From: Polytrichum commune
Lineage: Eukaryota > Streptophyta > Polytrichopsida > Polytrichales > Polytrichaceae
Direction: 5' to 3'
Length of the DNA: 64,000 bases
NCBI GenBank assembly: GCA_950295325.1
Contig: OX485803.1
Coordinates: forward strand, 75,467,554 to 75,531,553
Position 1 is the stretch's first letter, and each line of letters opens with the position of its first letter. Both the position numbers and the translations under genes were made by a program. Shown here in pieces: positions 41,542-55,129 of this stretch. The notes beneath the pieces are model-generated. The model did no database searches. It was not told the origin of the DNA and worked only from the letters and a program-made list of their open reading frames with translations.

Positions 41542-43652
41542 GGTTTAGGATTTAGGGTGGTGTGTTTCATGGGAAGCCCTATTTTAGATCCTATAGTTTT
41601 CTCAAAGTTTTTGGGATGGCTGAAGAGGTCCAATGTGTTTCACCCAACGTTCAAAATAGGCTTTGACACATGACAAACTCATGAGCTCTTGAGAGATTAT
41701 CCTCTCAAAGTAGGGTCTAATCCACGATTTCGTCTCTCTTTGAGGCACTTTAGACATAACTCTAATGTGACATACCAAACCTACAATGAAATATATTGGC
41801 AAACACAAGGAAGTGTGGTAATGAGAATGTCATAATGTTAGAAACGCATGTCACAAACACTTTTCCAAAATGGTCAAAATCTTCTACAATGATATGTGCA
41901 ATTAGATTGCATCACATTAATTTATCAACATTCCACATTATTTGAAATATTCATTATCACCATTATATACATTTTTTTTAGAATTTTACTTCTTTTACCG
42001 TGGTTCCTATACATATGAATAACAAAGTTGTACATTTTTGTAATTTGACTTTGACCCAAAATAAATTGCATGGGTAGAGAGTCAACCTAATTGCACATAG
42101 CAATGTGCATATCTTGAGAAACATGTTTTTTTATGAGGAGCATGTGATGTTAAATTGTTTTAATTGTAATATGCACCCTTCTCATCTACAATTTACCATT
42201 TATGGTTTTTAGTGTCAAACACATTGTTGGGAAATAATCTAAACTAGGTGCTTAGAGGTTTCAAAGTGTCATGTCTGCTAATTGGCAACATGATAATATT
42301 TGTCAACATAAGTAACTTTTTGAAGTGAGAAATCATTTATATTTTGACATTTAGTGTGGCACGTTGGGATACTTGAGATGATGGTTTTTTCGTTTAAGTA
42401 TGGAAGGGGAAGATATTATTGAGCATACTAATGCTTAGTGCCATTTGTGTATACTTATAGTAAACTTGTAGACCATTGTGTTACATAGTCATACACCTCA
42501 TAACATTATTGAACACACTCATCCCAAGATATTAGTAAGTGCACTTGAACACCAAGTGTCACGAGGTGATACTAATGATGAAGTTGTTGATCTTTATTGT
42601 AACCTAGTTTACACCGTAAAATAGGGTTTTAACACTAGTATGCACGTGACACTAAATACCATAAACGGTGTAGCAGGGTTGCATTGGTAGTTTTATTGCC
42701 GCTATTTCTCACTTGTGTCACAAAGGACCCTCCACCTTTGCATTTGCAGTGGTAGGAGGAAATTCTCATTTGAAGGTGCTCTAGGACATGTTTACACTAG
42801 TGACCAAGGCCCATGTGATCACCACTTTGTGATTTTTTCTCATTGGTTAAAAGTCGTGTCTTAGTCCAACATTTTCCCTTTGGGTACAACCCTCACACTA
42901 GGTCACCAAAAGAAATATTGACTAGGCTAGAGTCCATACGAGACAAGACTTGAAATCCTACATGTCCTCAAATGGATAATGTTTGTCATGACTCAAGACC
43001 AAGGGCCATAATGTCCACAAGAAGTCCTTGATCAATTTTTTCCTCACATCCCATGGTCACGCGTGTAAACCACTGTTGGACTGGTATATACATGTATATT
43101 GTTGGACCGTGAATGCATGGGAATGAATAATCAACATTTATCATGGTAAGAAAGAACCTATATGTGGATATCAAAATTGTAACATTAGTCAGATATTGAT
43201 ATTTGGTGGGTACGTCAAGGTGACATAATCTTTGTGAACCCAAGTTATTATTTGAGTCAATACCACTCTAAACCTTATTGATACTAGCAAAATGACAATC
43301 TTATATAACTTTAGAGTTTCTTGCATAATGTATAAGCCCAAATAGTATTGATTTTTCTTTTACGCCAAATAGTCATATCTTATTGGTATCAAAACATGTA
43401 AAATCCTCATAACACTACTAAACCTACGGGGGAAGGCTCCCTTTTTGAATGGGAAAGGGTCTACCTATCTAGCATGCCTTACAAGCCTAAAGGGGGGGAG
43501 GCTTAATTGCGTTAGTAGGATTTGCAAGCCATAATTTATGGCTATACAACTCGTACATGTGGTGGCCTACCAACTCAGTTGGCAAATCCCACATGGTCCC
43601 CAAGAAATAACTTTGACACCACAAAAACAAATTAACCCCGGGAATTCACAAT
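41542..43652. other. Intergenic, nothing recognised
   Basis: AT-rich, no gene, repeat array or RNA gene seen. Confidence 0.35.
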
Positions 43653-44151
43653 CAGGGGCACTTTATATTAGGGCCCATTTGGAGTTGGGCCCATTTGGAG
43701 TTGGGCCCATTTGGAGTTGAAGTGGGCCTTAACTTTAGCCCTACTTTACAAAGTGGGCCGTTGAGTGGGCCTTGCAATATAAAGTCCATAGGCCCACTTG
43801 TAGGGCCCAAATTGGAAATTCTACTTTAAAGTGGGCCTTCCAAATGGGCCTAGGGACTAGGGCTTGTGAAGCGGAGAATGACGGAAGTTGGGTGAAGTGG
43901 GCCGTAGGTGCGAAGTGGGTCTCCATAAACCCTCGACCCAATTTTTTGGCTTCGGCCCAGTTTTTTCCCTCCAAAACGCCGTCATGTCACCCGTCACGCA
44001 AGCTTTCAATATAAGAGAAGTGGGCCAACTCTCAATATAAAGCCCTTGGGCCCATATTAGGGCCCATTTGGGCAATCTAAGCACTCTGATTGGTTGATGC
44101 CTAGGGTTTGGAAATGGGCCCTAGAAATGGGTCCTAATGTAAAGTGCCCCT
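43653..44151. mobile_element. GGGCCCA-rich inverted-repeat element
   Basis: Left AGGGGCACTTTATATTAGGG and right CCTAATGTAAAGTGCCCCT are inverted ends. The interior has three tandem copies of ggagttgggcccattt (about 43672-43718) and many further GGGCC/GGCCC words, some forming inner palindromes around tataaagt. Probably a MITE; a target duplication was not found. Confidence 0.6.
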
Positions 44152-47100
44152 CATTGTAACCAAAAGTTCCTACATGCTACTTCAGTGTGGCAAAGTGAAC
44201 AATACTCATGTTGATTACTGTTCATTTTGTAAGGGAGCCCCATGATAAAAGGTATGGCTACACATTCTTACTACTCGATAATATTATGCTCGTCATAGAC
44301 ACCCAAATGATTTATATGTATAAAAGATAGTAGTCCAACAATGGCATTGATGAGCCTTTGCACACTTGGCAACTTGAGTCCCATCCAATCCTAATTTCTT
44401 AGGCGAGAAAGGGCAACACTACGAATCCTACAAATAAAACCCAATTGTTTCATTATTTTTCAAGGAAGAAATGGCTAGAAATATCTCCAAAAATCATAAA
44501 ATTTGGATGAATGTGTCCATATTTGGATAAACTACATAACATGTGGCTTCATCACTCCAATCATTGTCACCATTTTGGGTTTCTTAAAACTTGGAAATAG
44601 GTTTAAAAAAGACAAAAGAAAAAGTTGGACCCGTCCATTTGAAATTGACATTGCACCAGTGTCCATGAAAGTCCGCCTTAACTATCTGAGGGACCATCAT
44701 TGCTGGTGGCAGTGGATTCCTGTCTCCGGCTTCAGAAATCCCAACCAATGAACGGGAATGAAAGAACCAACCACTGGTTATTACAGATGAACCGGTTAAG
44801 TTGACGAATAACTGGTTCAAGTTCAAGACTTTAGGGGAAATAAACGATACTTTTACAAAACATATATAGAATATGCATTTAATTAACAAGAAAACGGTAG
44901 AACCGTGAGGCTCTGTCCTTTGCTATGAAAGACTACAATTGTAGTTGATTACTTTGCTCATGCCAATCCATGGCTATTCACTATACCAAACTTTTCTTGG
45001 ATTTTGTGCACCTTCTTCTCAAATACGGGTCAAGGATTAGAGCTACTCATTTATCACCCAAATTTTTTTTAAATAAATCATCAAGAATTGCCAAAATAAC
45101 TATAGTTAACTAGATTTCTTTCAATGCATTTTAGGGAGCACTTGTATGTGTGTATGTATATATATATATAAACTATAGTTAACATCCACATTACATATAG
45201 TGGACCAAAAATAACAAGAACAAGTAACGTCCAAGTGTGAACACAAAGTGGTTAGGAAATTTGCTCTTGAAACGAAGAAGTTGATGCATAGTCTCTGTCC
45301 TACAGACATAGCCAATAAAGGAAACCCGAAAGATGTCAATGAATATGTAACCGGTTGGACTTGGAAACAACACTTAAAGAATCTTGACTAATTATGTCCA
45401 AGAATCTCCTCGGACATCGATTCCAACAAAACAAAACAGTGTTCCAATGAGTGCGTACTTATACACGGAAGCTGCTGCCAATCAAAAGCTCCTGGTCAAT
45501 GATTACTACTACTACTATACTTGTTCATCAAATGGACTTAGGTGAGGGCCACTTCACACACGAGCCAAGAGCCGTGACCATGAAATTGTGAGAGCCCAAA
45601 AGAAAGTGTCCAAAGGCCGTCCTACCACAACTCCAAAATCATGTCGTGTGGTCACGGGCCCTCAAGTGTAGTGTGAAGTCATATGTGATTGGGCCCTCAA
45701 CCAAATGCTATTTCAATGAATCTCTATTCATGCGGGTTCTCACACATGACAAAATAGAATAAATCAATTGTTGTGAGCGTTCAGAGTGCCATGGTCTCCC
45801 GGTTTTGTGTTAGGCCTACCTCCAACATGTGGTTTATTGAAATTAGTCCAAGTGACCATGAAACATGATCCAGTCGATGCCATGTAGACTTTACATCCAT
45901 CTTGCATTCACATACTTTGTTGGTCCCCAAGCGCAATGTGAGGCGAACTTGGAGCGGCTCCGCCTTTTCCACCAATGAGAGTGCTTGAAGTGTAATTAAT
46001 GGTCACAAGCTCTCAGTCTCGTGTGCGAACATATACTGCACACGTGTTTAAAAGAAATTGGATTGCAACATATTTTAATTTCATTTGACTACTCTACATT
46101 CGATAATCAACATAATTGGGAGACTTTATGTAATTATGGAATCAACAAACATGCACTTCATATAGTCATAACTAATAAGGGGAGGTCCAATTTTGTTGGT
46201 GTTTCAATTGTACATTTGTTTATGGGACATAAACCTTGACAAGAGGTGTAAAGCATGTCAATAGGAAACAAAGAACAAGACAATTAGGCCTCTTACCACC
46301 CATATATTTTATGTGGCTTTATGGTGGGCACCTCCAACTTCGCGTGCAAATTTGACCGTTGGATTGGCTCAGTAGTTGTCTCGTCCATCTAGAAATTGCA
46401 AATCACAAAGACAATCGTTTCAAGTTTTCAAATTGGAGTAAAGATGCAAATGTGGTTATAGGATGAGTCCAAAGTGAAGTCTCTCTTTCTCTTGATTTGA
46501 ACACACATGCCGTTCCATTTGTTTTGTCATCAAACCTAAACTTTTGTCTACATTTTGAGCACATAATCAATTGCATCAAAACACATGTCTTTTTTTTTGT
46601 GTGTGTGTTTGTTCTTGATTACAAGCCTTACCATATATCACTCAAATGTGTATATATATATATATAAATATATAAATATATATATATAATTAAAAGCATT
46701 GACCACATTAGGTCCACATAGTACCTTTGAATCCACTTGTCTTTAAAAGTGACACTTCAATGATAGGGCCCAACTCAAAAAACAAAAGATGGTTAGCCAA
46801 TTTGGATGGTTCAATCACATCATAATTAGTTTCAAAGACCCCAAATTATTCTAGTGGGATGTAAAGTCTAGATGAATTAGAAGAAGAAGAAGAAGAAGAA
46901 GAAGAAGAAGAAGAAGAATCAATGTATGGCAATCCGACATGAATTTGAGCCCGTTGACCCTACCCTGCTCAAAAATCTATTTGGTGCAAGGTGGGGTTTG
47001 GAATGAATTACTTAAAAGGGGGCATGCTTTTCTTGTGTGTTTTATTTTTTATATAGACTAAGAGCTTTGGATGGACAAGGAGTATGCTCACATGCGACGA

Positions 47101-48750
47101 TTCCCCTTGGCTAAGTTAGGGTTGGGATTTGCGTGGATTCTAAAACAAATGATTGTGCTCTTGACAAAGGTTGGAAAGTTTCAAGGATCAAGAATGCACT
47201 GTGATGGCTTTGGTCCACAATGGAATGAGTTGTTGAATTCGTCATCAAAATTTTAAAAAGAAAAGGAAATTAGATAACCAATAAATTCTCCGTTGAATTT
47301 GAGTGTGTTCTTCTTATCTAGAACCTTCCATGACCGTAGTGGAGAGTCCATAGGGTACTATACAACTAAAAGTGAGATCATTCGACTTCATATTACCAAT
47401 GTGACCAAATTTTCTCCAAAAGTGATCAAAATGCCACGATTGTGCTCCGTCCCAAGTACTTACTTATAAGGTACAATTTATTATTCTTATGATCATCTCA
47501 CGTATACACCGTAAAGGGCCCTCTAGTTTATCTTCACCAATGCCGAAATGTGATTCCTATGTGGAATTCAAGAGGCTCTCAACCGATGTAGATTGACACA
47601 TGACAAAACTTGAGGAAAACATGGTTTTAATGGGTACGAATAGAGAGTCCCCTACAATATGTATTTGGGGTTGGGTCATACTACAGTGAAGAAGTGCACC
47701 ACTTGGTCATTGATTTCAGCCCAAGACAAGGTTATTCGAGGCAACGGTTGGTATAGCATACATGATGGAAAAATGAAAAAGAAGAAGAAGTTGGAGTTCT
47801 CCAGAGGTCTAGTTTCATGTTGGAGGGTTTGAGGTTGCCTAGAAAACATGACCTCCGAAGAATTCCCCTGGTAAAAAGTGTTGTCATGTTGGCATTTATG
47901 TCAAATTTTCATCCATGTTTGAAGTTCTCCACAAGAGAAGTCTTGGCCATTGTCTAAACCCCAGCCGGTGAGGAATCCATGTTGTAGCCAAACATATTGC
48001 TCCATCCCCTACAATCCTATTTGTGGTTACATTCACTAGCAATCTCCCGGAGTAGTTGGAGATCGGAAATTGAAAATTTTCATCGTAGACATACTTCAAT
48101 CTAGCACGAGATCATGTACATCAAAATCTCAATACAAACTCAAATTGGATTTAGTTAGGTGTCACGAGCTGGCTCATATCTCCATACGAGATGGTTGAAA
48201 TCGAAGCTTGACATATATATACATTACAGGATACAACATTGTTTACCCATAGTTATGGGACATGATTGACATGTAATGGTTGAGGGGATTTTTTTTTTGA
48301 AGGGTTGATGTTTTAATCCAACAGGCCTTTCCATGTGACGGGCATTAATTCATTTTTTGCGTTTCTTTCGACGGGCAAGATCAATTTCAAACTTGATATG
48401 CCTTTCGTTTTTTTGCTTGTGACGGGTAGAAAAGAAAAGGAGCCTTGCTTTGCTTCTTCTATACCAACATCAAAAACGCGATGAGTCATTAGTCATCGCC
48501 GGTGGGTGTGACCTCCCCCCATCCAAATTGATGTTGGCTTGCAGGGTAGGCTAGCCTGGCGTGCCACGTGTCATTCTGCCAGGCCCACAGACATCCATTG
48601 CTGAAGTGGTTCCGCCCATGTGAAATGGGTCCCCTGTCAGTCAGAGCCCGTCAGGACCTGAAATCTCCTCATTCTGGACATTCTGGCCACCAGCACGAGG
48701 AGGACGATAGGGGCAGAAGAAAGAGAAAGGCCATGCCCTCAAATCTTCAA
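44152..48750. repeat. Intergenic; dispersed repeat copy 2, (TA)n, (GAA)n
   Basis: About 45540-46470 is copy 2 of the dispersed family (agccaagagccgtgaccatg; gcaaatttgaccgttgga). A TA-rich tract is at 46651-46688 and (GAA)n at 46879-46918. The rest shows no gene. Confidence 0.5.
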
Positions 48751-49788
48751 ATTGGTTAGATTTCAGAGACGAGGGACAAGGAGTAGGCTCTTAAATCTTT
48801 ATGGTGTGTACATTTGGAGAACGAAACACAGGGAGAAGAGAAGACCCTTTGCGTTCCTAAGTTGCGTTAGTACTGCACTTCCAAATTTGCCACAGACAAG
48901 AGAGAGAAGCAGGAGTCGCCCCTGGCGCTTCACGCCTCGCGGCCTCGCTTCTCTTTCGACCCAGAAAGCAACCGCAATTCATCAGGTTTCATTCTTACTC
49001 GGGGTTTCAAGTTGTTTGCAGCTTGCACGGTTTTCCTGTTGCGGCAATTTGATTTTCGGGGCGAGATTGGTGGGATTGATCACTATAAGTTGGAATAGAT
49101 TCACCACAAGTTGGAATAGTTTCACCAGAGAGAGAGAGAGAGAGAGAGGAATGAGGAAGAGAGACGCCGCAGCGGACAAGGAAAAAGGGCTTGATATGTC
49201 TGTGTGTTCCTTAGCCCTCCTTAGATTTTAAATTTGCTTGATCATCGACCTCACGTAGAGGGAGATGGTCCCGACTTCTTTCTCGCGGAGGTGAGGGTGC
49301 CCAATTCAGTTTTTAGTGTAGGCTGGGTGGGGTTTGTAGTTTGTAGAGTTTGTGGTTCATAATGCTTTTGAGGAAAGTTGGTTTCGGTGGCGCGGTGGAT
49401 TTGACCGAGATTGGTGGGGGTTGTATGGTTTTGTGTTTTGATTTTTTGTTTTTGTTTGTGCGGTGTGGCGGAATGAGAGGAGAGGTGGTGGGGGCAGGGT
49501 GTCCGGGTTGGTTGGGATCCGAGTTTGTGAATTGGTGCCAATGTGGTTGGTTATGGTTATGGTTATGGGTTTAGAAGTCCGCCGTGCTTTTGGTGCTCTG
49601 TGATTTGTGATTTGTATTTGGTGATTGTGTTTGTTGAGGGCAATGGTGCGGAGGAGACTCATCATGGATGTATTGTGGTGCAGGAGCGAGGTGTTTTCCT
49701 TCGGCTTCGCAGGAGGATCTGAAGTCGAAGGTAGTTATGTGGGCTTTGTTCTGTCGGTGGATTGAATTGTATGGCTTCTCATGTTATA

Positions 49789-49832
<44 letters not shown>

Positions 49833-50880
49833 TGAGATAGAGAGTTTCCTCCTTCTCCTCCCTCTGTTGGGACGTGTTTAACAGTGTCAAACTGTTGTTT
49901 ATACGAAATGCTTACACCTCACTTTGATGCCCTTTATTCGAGGTGCCTTAAACTCTACGAGTGGAGGAAATGATAAATGATCTCCTGTCACTCTGAGTCG
50001 AGTCTCCTCGCTACATATTATCGTATAAGATTTTCCCGCTCCATACATCGTTATCACCTTTTGCTCCAGATTTTGTTCGGAGATCAAATTGCCCTGAGTC
50101 CTGCCTTAATGTCGCGCAAACTGTTTAGAGATAGCGTGATGAGGGCGTTAGGGTTTGTGTGAGGTGAGTTTGAGGCTTACTTACGGTGAAAGCTCCCCAC
50201 TTTTTAAGCCTTAAATTCTGCATTGGTCGGTGGCAGCGGAAATCATCAAGGTTTCGCGCTGAATTTGCTACATCAATTCATCCAATCTGCATTGCGAATG
50301 TATTGTCTGGTGCATTTTTTTTTTTGGCAAAGGATATGAAGGCGTTCACTTCGAGGTGTTATTTCTCTTGCGTGTACACCATAGGTTCGAGGCCTGTCTG
50401 ACTTGGGAAACATCTAGAAATTTATCCAGGGGACGAATTCTTTCTTACATGTTGCAAGTTGTAGGAAGTCCTACAAGCCTGGGCAATATGCAGCTATTCA
50501 TGGTATTAGGAGGAGGACTCACTGAAGTATTCTTGTTGTTGGTGACTTGGTGAAAATCAACCAGACCTATCTTTTTGGGAGCATGTTGCGTATTAGAACA
50601 AGAGTTTTTCTTCAGTGCAATCAATTGAAGTCTGGTTGGTCTGGACGGGTAACAGCAGGTCAAATCATGAGGAACAATGCAGCGAGGGGTGCAGATAAAC
50701 CGAATTTATCAACAGCGTTGAAGTAGGAAGGCTGAAACGGACTCCCACTTGGTTCCTTAGAATTGGCAACTATGATGAAAGCTTGGGGCAGTTTTTCGCT
50801 GCCTCTGTTGTGTGCCTGTTTTGGGTCAGGATTGGACATATTGTGGATTTTTTGAAGGTGATAGCCTCCCATCTCTTCAA
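48751..50880 (+). promoter_or_regulatory. Promoter/5' UTR region of the membrane-protein gene
   Basis: Less AT-rich than its surroundings, with GA microsatellites at 49127-49149 and 49796-49830 and a 19-bp tandem repeat (agttggaatagattcacc) just before the first. A plausible untranslated exon ends near 48985 (cgcaattcatcag before gtttca). Open frames here lack ATG starts or recognisable domains. Transcript structure cannot be settled from sequence. Confidence 0.4.
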
Positions 50881-53800
50881 ATGAGAAACCTCATGGCGGA
50901 CCACAAGGGAAATGAGCTCTACCGCCTGACCACCCTGCAGATTAGGTGCGTCTCTGTCCCACCGACTTTGAAATTTTCTTATTGTACCATTTTTTCAAAC
51001 CCGTGACATTGCATCATATGGCAGGTTTCTTACTCTTCTTAAGTCCAAATGACATGTTGGACTCACTTTCTATGCAGGGATATGCAGTCGTATGTCTCAA
51101 GGCTTTTCATGTTGATTGCAAATGAGAGCTCCAAGCTAGTATTCATTGTAGATAATGGGCCTTGGACTTCAAAAGAGTACCGCTCCAGACCTGCAGAACT
51201 CTGGCAACTTATGGTCACTCAGGTTACCTTTCCGCCTCCCCTGCACATTTGTCTTTCTGTATTTCCCTGCAAAATTTTGGTACTTGGTCAGAAAAGCCTG
51301 TATGACAATGCATATCTTACAGCTTGCAGCCTGGTTCTCTAGTCAAGTGCAATCCTGGGCTAAAGACAAAAGGTCTTGTTTTCTTTGTGCAGTCAAGAGT
51401 TTCTCCATTTGCAAATCGAAGGAGAAGGGCAACTGATGAGCATATCAGGGATGACACAGAGGAAGAATCTGTGTCCAGCTGGACATCTTTCAAGAATTTT
51501 TTGCAACAACATTGCAAGGCTATACCTCTTGTAAAAAAATCACCTGATGGGTTTCATGGCTGTGTGGCGTTTGAAGTCGAGTGGGCCAATGTACGGGGCA
51601 TCAATTATAGCAATGAATTGCAGGCCAGACACTTTCCCAAGCTCTGATTTCAGGATTGTTACGAGTTTCACCCATGAATATTTGATGTAATTAATCTGTA
51701 TGTAGCGGGACAGAAGTTCCCTCATCAGACTGACTGAATTTTTGTTTCTGTTTACTCTCTGGGGAAATGCAGACAGATACATGTGTTGTTTTAGAAGCAA
51801 AGATGATGGTCAAGCGTGAATTCGACAACATTCAACAAGCTCAAGCTTGGTACGCTTCAGAAAGTTGTAACCTGTTTGCACAAACTCCTCTGTTAGCTTC
51901 TGGAGCTGCAAGAGACAACAGTACTACGCAAAGGCTTGTCAAATGTGTTACAGAGGGGTGCTATTGCACTCTTGGCCCCCCTGCCCAGAGCTGGAGTGAG
52001 GATGGCAGCATCAGCACTGATGAAAGTTCTGGGGACTCCGATGTTTCACAAGCAGGAAATGATCCAGAGGATGCAAGTGATTATGGGACTGTGAAGTCAT
52101 TTGGAGGGTTCAGTGTAGATCCAGATGATGAATCCAGGAGGAGGGATGTGGACTTCATGACTCCTCCTTCTTCGCCGCAGGCTGACCTGTGCCGATGCTC
52201 AGACCCATGGACATGTGGTTGGTGTTCTGCACACCGAGAGGACAGGAGCCTGGAAGGCAACAACGAGCAAAATGTTTTGGATACAATGTGTAGTTTGGAT
52301 ACTCGAGAAAGGTACGAACCTGCAGAAGCGCCCTTGGATAATGAAGAAAATTATTGTACATCGTCCTCGTCAAATGCTATTGAAAGCAGAGAGAATACAG
52401 AAGAAGAATGGGGTTTGTTGCCGTCAGTGTCAAAAGGCAGTTTTGACATGGGTCGACCACCAGGAGCAGAATGTGGATCTGATGGATACTTCTGGACAGA
52501 AATGCGTGAGAAACTTCATTCAGAACCTAGTTGTCCTCTGGAATCTGCTCACTTGCTTACTGAGGAAGAAACCTATAGGGATACACTTGTTGTCTTTAGA
52601 TTTAAAGAGCCTCTCCTACCATTTGAACTACAGCGAATAGTAACAGCGGATCCAGGGTTGCTGAAGATGCTGGAGTCCGGACTGCCTTCGTGGGTGATAT
52701 TCATGCAATCGTATCCTATCTTCAGCCAATTGTATCGACCTTGGATGCGGCCATTGGTTGGAACCATCTACTATATTGTTTCCATCGTCACTGTGCTGAT
52801 TGGCTTCTATGACTTGTACAAAAATGTCCCCATTCTCAAAGCAACAGCTGCTCGCCTTTGTGGGCCTCTTTTCGAATGGATCGAAGCCTGGGAAATGGTA
52901 TCACGACTCAAATATCTAGGAACGATGCTCATTCTGCAAAACTTTGAGAAAGCTTTTCGATGGTTGTTCATGACCTTTCGTGCTGTCAAACAACTAACCA
53001 TGTTACTGATGAGACCTATGGTGGAGCCCCTCATGTTTCTGGGTGATGTGGTGCTACCTATTTGGAACATGTTCCTTGAAGTGCTCTTGGCTTGTTGGAG
53101 CCTTATTTCAATGACTACATCCTCAATCTTTTTCACTCTGGGAAGCCTTCTACAATTTATCATATGGCCCTTCTGTGTGTTGCTGAGCTGTATTTGGAAT
53201 CTAGGTCAGTCTACTCGCCACTTGTATTGTAGAACTTTCTCTTTTGAATTTAGTGATTGCATTTGTGCTTCTGTAATGATCCTTTGGTCTTTTTGTGTAC
53301 ATGAGCCACCTATATACCACCTTGAAATATCTAGCCAGTAAATTTATTTCTCCCATCTTCTTGTTTAAGTCTGCACAATCTAAGTCTCACTTTTCAGAGA
53401 TTTTATGTACCTGGAAATGTTGACATTGATTCTCTTGCAGGAGTGTATCCAATCCTGGTGGGTATCTGGACTGTGCTATGCCTTCCACTACAGATGGTGC
53501 GTTTGATTCTGAGTATTGCAGATACTGCAATTGACGGGCTCATCGACATGATTCAATTTCTGGTTGCCAGTGTTTCTCCGGCTGTGTCTACCTTTAGAAG
53601 TGCCAAAGCAGCGACACCAGCTCCATCATTATGGCGTGCCCTTTGGAATGACATTTTTTCTAAGGTGAGTTCTACACTAACTTTATGAAAGTAATCGCTT
53701 GCATATGGCTCCCCTTTCTTGTGAGATGCTCAAATTCCACAGAATTGAATCACTTCAAGAAGTGATAATACAATAGATAGCCCAATAATTTTTTATTGGT

Positions 53801-55129
53801 CTGTTATTTATCAACTTCCTGTACCCACCACTTTAATCAATTTCAGAGTGTGCAACTCTGGACAGATCTTTCGTGCAATTCGGAGTATTCTGAACGGCTT
53901 AGTTGCTTTTTTGACAACATGCAATCGTCATCGCCTAAGGTATTACTCAAACTTCGCCAGGACATTTTTACTAGCTCTTCACACTAGTGTTGCAGTTGCT
54001 GATTCTGAGCTGCATTTGTTTGAGTTGTAATGTTTTAGAATCCTCAACATGTTCCTAGTTTCAACTAAGACCTGCAACTTATCCACTTGAGTTTATTATA
54101 CTGAACATGACTTAGTAGACTGGGTTGTGAAACCCACTATGAAGTGCTGATGTATTACTGTATCCTTAATTTGAGTATTTCTGTATATGATTATCTACGT
54201 GCTGTAATTAATGTAGTGGGAGTCATGACAACTTATTGGTATTCATGGCATAGGTATAGCAACGTGCATCTGGCTATTTGTCAAATGCATTTTGGATTCC
54301 CTATCCTGAATCAATGTGATTTAAAAAAATAAAATAAATGTTTGCAGCATCTACAATGAGGCGGTGGACTGCCTTTGGCGATTGGGTTACATGATTAATT
54401 CTGGTCGAGGTGTTGCTGTCCGCACTTGCCAGCAGATATTTCTGGTGCAGAGTCCAAAAGCATTAGAGTCAAAGGAAAAGGTAATCCATCTACACTTGAT
54501 TCTACAGAATTGGAGTTTTAAGCATGCCTGCACTATATGAAGTTAGGATAGAGATGCTTTTGTTTTCCAAGCTGGGTCACCACTGGAATTTTTTTTGTGT
54601 TGCTATACTCTAACTGAGGAGGGTCTGTTCATACACATTATTGTGCTGAACCACCTGGAAGGTCTTTATTTTCAAACTTTGTCAGTGGTTCTTTTAGGTG
54701 AGTGGACTCATTTGTGCCTCATGAAGCGTAGGGGTGCGTTCTTGTCAACCAATATGTACATATTTTTAAACTCCCAGGAATCCAATTAGAATAGCATCCA
54801 GACATTACAATTGAGTATAGTTGTCAAGCATGTCTTTCTACAGAGTTGTGAGTATTACAGGTTGCTGTATATTCTTGCCAAATTCATTGACTCTTTTTTT
54901 GCTGAAATGGATATGTAGGTGGAGGCACGTGATGAAGACTTCATACACAGGTAATCCAATCCACGTGTAATTATTGGCTAAAGTAATATTGTGTTGTGAT
55001 TATGGGCTGCAGTTTGAATATATAAGATTTTATCATCATGGGGATATTAATACGTGGGTATTTGTTGGCTTTTAAAATTGCAGCAGAGAAGTTTTGAGGT
55101 TGAGGAGGTGTATAAGCGCACAAACATGA
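50881..55129 (+). CDS. Multi-pass membrane protein of unknown function, plant-type
   Basis: Nine coding exons join in frame: 50881-50945, 51078-51222, 51393-51623, 51773-53204, 53441-53664, 53866-53939, 54348-54480, 54919-54950 and 55087-55129. ATG 50881 gives 792 residues; ATG 50893, in the better context CTCATGGCG, gives 788 (numbering below). The N-terminus ADHKGNELYRLTTLQIRDMQ is soluble. Cysteine patches GCYC and CRCSDPWTCGWC and an acidic, serine-rich stretch lie in the large exon. Hydrophobic segments are at about 468-488, 563-589, 593-619, 622-646 and 655-675. The C-terminus is basic (REVLRLRRC). It resembles a conserved plant family I cannot name; no catalytic motif is visible. Exon 3 would use a rare GC donor (CAG/GCCAGA); a GT donor at AAT/GTACGG is an in-frame alternative removing 11 codons. 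Exon 6 uses acceptor ggacag, required by frame. Confidence 0.8.

Noticed and set aside
48752-49231. 159-residue frame upstream of the membrane-protein gene
   Set aside because: It lacks an ATG at its start, is arginine/serine-rich and includes a GA microsatellite; more likely 5' UTR.
53847-53865. Using acceptor tttcag at 53846 for exon 6 of the membrane-protein gene
   Set aside because: It puts the downstream IFRAIRSILNG stretch out of frame; the acceptor ggacag at 53865 keeps one frame from exon 5 through exon 7.
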